A DNA stretch of 12,572 nt from Alphaproteobacteria bacterium (GTDB taxonomy: Bacteria; Pseudomonadota; Alphaproteobacteria; Rhizobiales; Aestuariivirgaceae), in the NCBI GenBank assembly GCA_024279045.1, contig JAJRRZ010000172.1, positions 1 to 12,572 of the forward strand, given 5' to 3'. Positions 7,340-12,572 of the stretch are shown here, in pieces; within the stretch, counting starts at the first letter, position 1, and each line of letters starts with the position of its first letter. Below the pieces are notes generated by a model, which worked only from the letters and a program-made list of their open reading frames with translations, was not told the DNA's origin and ran no database searches. Made by a program: the position numbers and the translations under genes.

Positions 7340-7990
7340 ATGCCGGGGGACAAGCTGGAAAAACTGCCGGATTTCGAGCACAGGTTCGACAAACCGGACG
7401 AACAGTGGGAAGCGGGGACCGGAGATGGCAAGCTTGATCCGGCTGGCCGGCCACGGGTGGTGATGGGGCCGCCACCGGATGAAGAAGTTACGCTGTATCG
7501 CATGTCGGGCTACGTGAAGTGGTTTGACGAAGCGCGTGGTTTCGGTTTCATGGTGCCGGACAACGGCATGAAACGCGACGTGCTGCTGCACCTTAGCTGC
7601 CTGCGCAAGAGCGGATATGACGCTCCTCCGGAAGGAGCCTACGTGGAATGCGACGTGGCCCGCCGCGAGAAAGGCTACCAGGCGGTACGCATCATCGAGC
7701 TGGACGTGTCCACCGCGGTGATGGAGCGCAGACCACGGTTGGCGGATGTGGAGGTGCGTCCCGAATCGGACTGGATGGAAGCTAGGGTAAAATGGTTCAA
7801 TCGCCCCAAGGGGTTCGGCTTTCTGCTGGCCGACGGGGTGGAAGAGGACATTTTTCTGCACATGAAGATCTTGCGCCGGGCCGGACTGGAAGAGCCGGAG
7901 CCGGGTGACGTGCTGTTCGTGCGCTATGGGCGCGGGCCGAAAGGGCTGATCGCAGCGGAGGTGCGCCGCGTGATGCCGGCGGCGGATTAG
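7340..7990 (+). CDS. Tandem double cold-shock-domain protein
   Basis: A predicted single-stranded nucleic-acid-binding protein of 216 residues with two OB-fold cold-shock domains. CSD1 spans about 56-122, with an RNP1-like ARGFGFMV (65-72) and an RNP2-like VLLHLS (81-86). CSD2 spans about 147-212, with KGFGFLL (157-163) and IFLHMK (171-176). Both keep the aromatic core of RNP1, while RNP2 departs from the usual VFVHFS. A charged N-terminal tail of about 50 residues (rich in D, E, K and P) precedes CSD1, and an acidic linker joins the domains. Double-CSD proteins of this size are typical of alphaproteobacteria, where single-CSD proteins are about 70 residues. Start 7340 was chosen over 7295 because AGGGG lies ten bases upstream of it. 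The TAG stop ends on the first base of the downstream palindromic element. Cold induction is not shown by the sequence. Confidence 0.93.
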   Translation: MPGDKLEKLPDFEHRFDKPDEQWEAGTGDGKLDPAGRPRVVMGPPPDEEVTLYRMSGYVKWFDEARGFGFMVPDNGMKRDVLLHLSCLRKSGYDAPPEGAYVECDVARREKGYQAVRIIELDVSTAVMERRPRLADVEVRPESDWMEARVKWFNRPKGFGFLLADGVEEDIFLHMKILRRAGLEEPEPGDVLFVRYGRGPKGLIAAEVRRVMPAAD

Positions 7991-8150
7991 GGTCTGGACT
8001 CAATACCTGAGCACTGCCCATGGGCCTTTTGGCTGCATATCAGGCGGTTTTTCTTTCTTGCCAATAGCTTCACTATTGCCTGCGAACGAAAAACCGCTGC
8101 TATTTTGCCAAAATGCCCATGAAAAGCACTCGTTTATTGAGACCAGACCC
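7990..8150. repeat. Palindromic miniature element, copy 2 (divergent centre)
   Basis: A 161-bp imperfect palindrome centred on 8070. Its 16-base terminal repeats, GGGTCTGGACTCAATA (7990-8005) and TATTGAGACCAGACCC (8135-8150), match at 15 of 16 positions. Inner paired segments include GCGGTTTTT/AAAAACCGC and the central hairpin CAATAG-CTTCA-CTATTG (8062-8078), all on the same axis. Its ends and the 12-mer GCTGCATATCAG at offset 42 match the other two elements, while its centre differs. No coding capacity. It starts on the last base of the cold-shock gene's stop codon. Confidence 0.8.
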
Positions 8151-8152
8151 CA

Positions 8153-8313
8153 GGCTCAGGCCCCATAGATTTTCACGGCATCCCAAGCTATTTACGCTGC
8201 ATATCAGCGCCCTTTTGCCTCTGGAAATACCCACGGATATTCCCAGCTGACAAAAGGGGCTGATTTTCAAGCAAATGATGCATCTGCCATGCCTCCTTAA
8301 TGAGTCCTGAGCC
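8153..8313. repeat. Palindromic miniature element, copy 3
   Basis: A 161-bp imperfect palindrome centred near 8233. The outer GGCTCAGG is perfectly inverted at both ends, and the match weakens further in. The inner hairpin (8203-8264) pairs ATCAGCGCCCTTTTG with CAAAAGGGGCTGAT, and CTGGAAATACCC with GGATATTCCCAG. The left 20 bases match copy 1 at 18 positions, and the core is homologous throughout. It lies two bases from copy 2, forming a tandem pair between convergent genes. Confidence 0.8.
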
Positions 8314-8314
8314 C

Positions 8315-8468
8315 AAGAACCTTGGCTTGAGAACCCTGAAGGCCGGCTTCGTCCGGCTTTGCGTTCCTGTCAATGGCCCTGCCATGGCCTGCCGGTGTCT
8401 CTTGCGGCAAACACGCTGCATGGACTGCCTGCAGCCGCGGCCAGCAGCCCGGTGAATTGTCCTGGACA
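8315..8468. other. Remaining gap downstream of the RND permease gene
   Basis: 154 bases between copy 3 and the RND stop codon. Apart from the short hairpin at 8342-8357 nothing is recognised; no open frame here has credible coding features. Confidence 0.5.
8342..8357 (-). terminator. Possible terminator hairpin for the efflux operon
   Basis: Stem GCCGG/CCGGC with a six-base loop containing TTCG, flanked by AAG and CTT that can extend the stem past one bulged G. It lies about 110 bases after the RND stop. The T tract is short on both strands (TTT on the plus strand), so intrinsic termination would be weak. Confidence 0.35.
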
Positions 8469-11400
8469 TCATGCATCGCCAGCTGCTGCCGCACCGGCAC
8501 GAGCGTGTGTGGCATTTTCTTCAGACTCTGCCGGATCATCCAACCGCGCCAGGCCGAAGTCATCGAGGATGGCATAGACGGACGGCACCACGAACAGCAC
8601 CAGCACCGTCGCCGCCAGCAGGCCGAAAGCCAGCGAGGCCACCAGCGGGGTGAGCACCTGCGCCTGCAGGGAGCGCTCCGACAATATCGGCAACAGGCCG
8701 ACGAAAGTGGTGGTGGAGGTCAGCAATATGGCCCGGAAACGCGCCCGTGCGGCCAGCGGCGCGGCCTCTTTCACCGAGTTCGTCTCGCCATGATAGTGCT
8801 TGATGAAGTTCACCAGCAGGATGGAGTTGTTCACCACCACGCCGGCCAGCGCCACCAGCCCCAGCAGCGATGGCATGGAGAAGTTCAGCCCCATGAGCAA
8901 GTGGCCGGCAATGGCGCCGACAAAGGCAAACGGGATGATCGACATCACCACCACCGGCTCCACGTAGGAGCGGAACTGGAAGGACAGCAGCAGATAGATG
9001 CCGATGATGCCGATGACGAAACCGGAGAGGATGGACTGCTGCGTGCGCCGGGCCTTGCGGTCGGCCCCTTCCAGCGATACCCGCAGCCCCGGATATTTTT
9101 CCAGCAGTTTCGGCACGAAGCGCGTCATGGCATCGGTTACGATCTCGTTGGCATTGGCCAGGCGGGTCTCCACGTCGCCGGTGATGGTAACCGCCCGCTG
9201 GCCGTTGATGCGGCTGATGCGCGACAGGCCGCGCTCCGGGGTGATGTCCGCCACCTCCGTCAGCGGCACCAGCCGCCCGTCGGGCAACGCAAGCTCGAAG
9301 GTCTCCAGATCGGCCAGCTCGTTACGCCCGCCCTTGTTCAGCCGCACGTCGATATCGATGGAATCGCCATCGCGCTGCACGGTGTTCACCGTTACCGAAT
9401 GAAACGCCGCACGCAACTGGTCGGCCACCAGCCGCCCGTCGATGCCCAGGGTTCGTGCGCCGGGCTTCAGGCGAATGCGTGCCTCCGGCTTGCCGGGGCG
9501 CAAATCGGCGGAGACATCCACCGCCCCGCGGTAACCCCTCAGCCATGCCACCAGTTCGCCCGCGGCCCGGTCCAGCATGTCCAGATCGTCGGCCTGCAGG
9601 CGCATCTCGATGGCCAGACCCTGCGGGCCGATCTTCGTTTCGGCAAAACGGATCCATGTAACATCGGGCAGGTGGCGTGTCTTGTCGCGCCAGCGCGCCA
9701 GTATTTCCTCGATCCGGATGGTGCGCACCTCCGCGTCCAGCAGGTCGGCAACGATGGTTGCCACGTGCGGGCCGCTCTCCCCGGCGGTATCGTTGCGGGC
9801 ATATTCCACCGAGATGTTGTGCACCAGATCCTGCTGGCCCGGCTGGTTGGGCTTTTCTTCCGTGTTCAGTTGGCGCAGCGCCGCGACCACACGGCCCACC
9901 ACCTGTTCGGTGCGCTCCAGCGGCGTGCCCGCCGGCAGCAGGATGCGCGCGGTGATGGTGTTGCCGTCCAGGTCCGGAAAGGCCTCGAACTTCACCTTGC
10001 CGCCAGCCATCGCCGCCACCGCCAGCAGAAACAGCATCGCCGCAAGGCCGAAGGTGAGATACCGCCACTGCACGGCCAGGCGCGCCGCCGGTTCCACCAG
10101 CCGTTTGCCCAGGCGTTCCACCCAGGCATTCATGCGCTGTTGCAACTGCCCTCCCATTACCACCGTGCCATCGGCATTGCGCCCCTCGGCGTCGCCCCCG
10201 CCGGCGGCCTGCCGTGCCGCATCCTTTTCCAGCGTGTGCAACAGGTGGTGCGGCAGAATGAGGAAGGCCTCGACCAGCGATACCGCCAGCACGAACAGCA
10301 TGACAATGGGAATCACCCGCAGGATCTGCCCCAGGTCGCCCTTGAGGAAGGCCAGCGAGCCGAAGATTACCGCCGTGGTGATGAACGAGGCGAACACGGA
10401 CGGCAACACCTGCTGCACGCCATCCACCGCCGCACGCAACGGCGATTTGCCACGGGCGCGCTGCGCGGCGATGTTCTCGGAGATGACGATGGCATCGTCC
10501 ATCAACAGGCCGATGACGATGAGCAGACCGATCATCGTCATCATGTTGATGGTCAAGCCGCCCCACACCATCAGCAGCATGCCGCCAAGAAACGATACCG
10601 GCAGCCCCAGCACCACCCAGAACGAATAGCGCAGGCCGAAGAACAACCACAGCGTAACGAACACCAGCGCCAGGCCCTGAACGGCATTGCTCAGGATCAG
10701 TTGCAACCTGTCGCGCACCTGCGTGGCGGCATCGTTGGTGATGACCATCCGCACATTGGGCATCAGGTGTTTCTGCTCGGCGATGAAGGCCTTCACCGCA
10801 TCCATCACCCGCAGCACGTCGTCCTGCGGCGTCTTGAACACATCCAGCAGTGCGGCGCGCTTGCCATTGAAGTGATAAGACACCTCGCGCCGCTCGAATG
10901 CCTCGCTGATCCGGGCCACTTCACCCAGGTGCACCTGCGCGCCTTCCGGCGTGGCCTTGATGACGATATCCTCGTAGTCGCGCGGGCGCTTGCCCTCGGC
11001 GGCATAGCGGATGAGAATATCCTCCGCACGCGTTTCCAGCGTGCCGGCAGGCACATCCAGGCTGCTGCGGCGGATGGCGTTGGCCACGTCGAACACCGAC
11101 AGCCCCAGCGCCTGCAGCCTGGCCGTGTCCAGCGAGATGCGAATCTGCCGCTGCGAGAAGCCACGCACCACCACGCGCGGGATCTTCCCGGTGCGCTCCA
11201 TGCGCGCCTTCATCTCCTCGGCCAGCAGTTTCAGGTCTGCCGTGCTGGCCGTTGGAGCGTAAAGCGCGACGGATGTTACGAAATCGCGCCGCCCCAGTTG
11301 GCGCACCACCGGATCTTCCACCAGGTCGGGAAAGTCGTCGATGGCCCCCACCTCGGTGCGCACATCCGCGGTGAACTGCTGAAAGTCCGCTCCTTCCTCC

Positions 11401-11687
11401 ATCTCCGCAGTGGCGAGGGCCATGTTTTCCTGAGCGGTGCAGATGATCTCGCGCACATTGTCCACGTTGTGAATGGCGTCTTCCAGCCGCTCGCAGATGA
11501 CCTGCTCCACGTCCTCGGGCCGCGCGCCGGGCCAGGCAACGCTGACTTCCACCGTGCGCGGGGCAATGCGCGGAAAGGTCTCGCGCTGCATCTGTGGCAG
11601 CGCCAGCAGCCCGGCAGCAATGATGCCCAGCATCAGCAGGTTGGCGATGGTAGGGTGGGAGACGAAATAGCGCACGATCGCCTTCAT
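8469..11687 (-). CDS. RND-family efflux permease, inner-membrane subunit
   Basis: A proton-driven trimeric pump of the AcrB/HAE-like superfamily, 1072 residues, within the usual 1000-1100. TM1 is at about 13-31. The first periplasmic porter loop covers about 35-330 and the second about 560-880. TM4 carries the proton-relay pair D397-D398 in IGLLMDDAIVISENI. TM10 reads ALAGVVVNNSILLVNFI, so the position of AcrB Lys940 is Asn (about N953/N954), which is seen in several less-studied RND subgroups. Residues 488-510 are a glycine-rich insert in the cytoplasmic loop after TM6. Start 11687 overlaps the upstream membrane-fusion gene by four bases (ATGA) and has a perfect AGGAGG seven bases upstream. 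There is no run of acidic or Met residues suggesting a metal pump, so the substrate is not assigned. No outer-membrane TolC-type gene follows it. Confidence 0.95.
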   Translation of the reverse strand: MKAIVRYFVSHPTIANLLMLGIIAAGLLALPQMQRETFPRIAPRTVEVSVAWPGARPEDVEQVICERLEDAIHNVDNVREIICTAQENMALATAEMEEGADFQQFTADVRTEVGAIDDFPDLVEDPVVRQLGRRDFVTSVALYAPTASTADLKLLAEEMKARMERTGKIPRVVVRGFSQRQIRISLDTARLQALGLSVFDVANAIRRSSLDVPAGTLETRAEDILIRYAAEGKRPRDYEDIVIKATPEGAQVHLGEVARISEAFERREVSYHFNGKRAALLDVFKTPQDDVLRVMDAVKAFIAEQKHLMPNVRMVITNDAATQVRDRLQLILSNAVQGLALVFVTLWLFFGLRYSFWVVLGLPVSFLGGMLLMVWGGLTINMMTMIGLLIVIGLLMDDAIVISENIAAQRARGKSPLRAAVDGVQQVLPSVFASFITTAVIFGSLAFLKGDLGQILRVIPIVMLFVLAVSLVEAFLILPHHLLHTLEKDAARQAAGGGDAEGRNADGTVVMGGQLQQRMNAWVERLGKRLVEPAARLAVQWRYLTFGLAAMLFLLAVAAMAGGKVKFEAFPDLDGNTITARILLPAGTPLERTEQVVGRVVAALRQLNTEEKPNQPGQQDLVHNISVEYARNDTAGESGPHVATIVADLLDAEVRTIRIEEILARWRDKTRHLPDVTWIRFAETKIGPQGLAIEMRLQADDLDMLDRAAGELVAWLRGYRGAVDVSADLRPGKPEARIRLKPGARTLGIDGRLVADQLRAAFHSVTVNTVQRDGDSIDIDVRLNKGGRNELADLETFELALPDGRLVPLTEVADITPERGLSRISRINGQRAVTITGDVETRLANANEIVTDAMTRFVPKLLEKYPGLRVSLEGADRKARRTQQSILSGFVIGIIGIYLLLSFQFRSYVEPVVVMSIIPFAFVGAIAGHLLMGLNFSMPSLLGLVALAGVVVNNSILLVNFIKHYHGETNSVKEAAPLAARARFRAILLTSTTTFVGLLPILSERSLQAQVLTPLVASLAFGLLAATVLVLFVVPSVYAILDDFGLARLDDPAESEENATHARAGAAAAGDA

Positions 11688-12572
11688 GGACGCGCCTCCT
11701 CACCCTTGCCGGCAGCTTCACCGGTGGTCTGCCCGGCGTTGGTGGCCGATGCATCCTTCTCGCCTGCGGCCAGCGCCAGCAATTGTTGCAGGGCGGCTGC
11801 ATCCTCTTCCGGCTGCAGCTTCTGTCCGGCAATGGCCGGGACCAGGTCGCTCAACACCACCAGCTCGCCCGGCTTCAATCCCTCGCCGATGACCACCAGA
11901 TCACCCAGCCGCGCCTTTACCTTGACGGAGCGGATTGCCAACCGTTGATCGTTGTCGACAACGAATACCCTGTTGTCCTCGCGCAATGCCTTGCGCGGAA
12001 TCACCAACGCCTCGTCAATGGGCCGCGCCAGAACGTCCATGCGCACGAACATGCCGCGTGTCAGTGGCGGGCGCACTCCGGGAATGACATCGGCATAAGG
12101 CTTGTCCACCACGCCTACCACGCCGATGGTACGGGTACGTGCATCAACGCTGCCACTCAGCCGGTCGAAACGGCCCTGCCAGGCCACGTGCCGCGCACCA
12201 TCTTCCAGCACCACGCGCACATGCAGGCCATAGGCCTTTGCCCGCTCGTGCACCCGCTGCGGATCGAACACCAGCGCCGGGGCGCTGCCTTCCACCAGTG
12301 AAATGAGCGTATGCATCCGCGCCACGGGGAACGGTGCTTCCACCTCCGCTGCATCGATGCCATCGGCTGCGGCCAGTGCCTTGCCGACGGGCGCAAACTG
12401 CCCCACCTCAACCGCCACGTTGGTGATGCGGCCCTCGAAGGGCATGGTGATGCGCGTGCGCGCCAGATTGAGCTGTGCCGTCTGCACCTGATTGCGGGCA
12501 GTGGCCAATTGTTCCTCCAGCGTGCGTTGCTGCACCGGCAGCAGCCGCAGCGTATTTTCCAGCCCGGCCACC
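11684..12572 (-). CDS. RND membrane-fusion (periplasmic adaptor) protein, C-terminal part, N-terminus beyond window
   Basis: The adaptor links the RND permease to an outer-membrane channel. About 295 residues are visible. They start inside the alpha-helical hairpin (EEQLATARNQVQTAQLNLAR), then the second half of the lipoyl domain (MPFEGRITNVAVEVGQFAPV), a beta-barrel region, and a membrane-proximal domain containing IPRKALREDNRVFVVDNDQR and GEGLKPGELVVLSDL. The protein ends in an A/G/E-rich tail of about 35 residues. The GTG at 12571 lies in the hairpin and is not a real start; the signal or lipoprotein sequence must lie beyond the right edge. The stop overlaps the permease start (ATGA), which implies one operon and coupled translation. 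Confidence 0.93.
   Translation of the reverse strand, partial: VAGLENTLRLLPVQQRTLEEQLATARNQVQTAQLNLARTRITMPFEGRITNVAVEVGQFAPVGKALAAADGIDAAEVEAPFPVARMHTLISLVEGSAPALVFDPQRVHERAKAYGLHVRVVLEDGARHVAWQGRFDRLSGSVDARTRTIGVVGVVDKPYADVIPGVRPPLTRGMFVRMDVLARPIDEALVIPRKALREDNRVFVVDNDQRLAIRSVKVKARLGDLVVIGEGLKPGELVVLSDLVPAIAGQKLQPEEDAAALQQLLALAAGEKDASATNAGQTTGEAAGKGEEARP
11695..11700 (-). promoter_or_regulatory. Strong ribosome binding site of the RND permease gene
   Basis: AGGAGG on the minus strand, seven bases before the ATG at 11687 and inside the last codons of the membrane-fusion gene. It fixes the permease start and supports coupled expression. Confidence 0.8.

Noticed and set aside
7985..8316. Target-site duplications flanking the palindromes
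   Set aside because: Flanking bases were compared for all three copies and no convincing direct duplication was seen, so the transposition mechanism is left open.
8373..11948. A 1191-codon open frame on the plus strand opposite the RND permease gene
   Set aside because: It is rich in H, Q and R with no domain or membrane pattern, and mirrors the codon bias of the minus-strand gene, which has clear RND motifs throughout. Shadow frame.

Overview
The window looks like chromosomal DNA of a GC-rich alphaproteobacterium. This placement is an inference: the EF-G and EF-Tu sequences, the two-domain cold-shock protein and the CTTGAC-type -35 box all look alphaproteobacterial, but no tree could be run.

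Left part (1-3243, all minus strand): the str operon, rpsL - rpsG - fusA - tuf, coding for ribosomal proteins S12 and S7 and elongation factors EF-G and EF-Tu. EF-Tu is cut by the window edge. The rpsL-rpsG gap holds a strong hairpin placed like the S7 autoregulatory site of E. coli. The 596 bases upstream of rpsL carry candidate promoters and a GC-rich leader hairpin. rpoC, the usual upstream neighbour, is absent. A divergent VOC/glyoxalase-fold gene (3840-4298, plus) sits there instead.

Middle (4469-7990): a Wzz/GumC-type polysaccharide chain-length protein (minus) has a fused C-terminal domain resembling a bacterial tyrosine kinase that has lost its nucleotide-binding motifs. It is divergent from a tandem double cold-shock-domain protein (plus).

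Right part (8469-12572, minus): an RND efflux permease is preceded by its membrane-fusion subunit, with a 4-base ATGA overlap. The membrane-fusion gene runs off the right edge.

The least ordinary content lies in the two convergent intergenic gaps. These hold three copies of a family of roughly 155-161 bp imperfect palindromes (4280-4438, 7990-8150, 8153-8313). They share terminal inverted repeats of the type GGGTCWGGNCYCAT and a common 12-mer at the same offset, but their centres differ. One copy supplies the last codons and the stop of the VOC gene, and another begins on the last base of the cold-shock gene's stop codon. No transposase is present. They look like non-autonomous miniature elements that may also act as two-way 3'-end structures.
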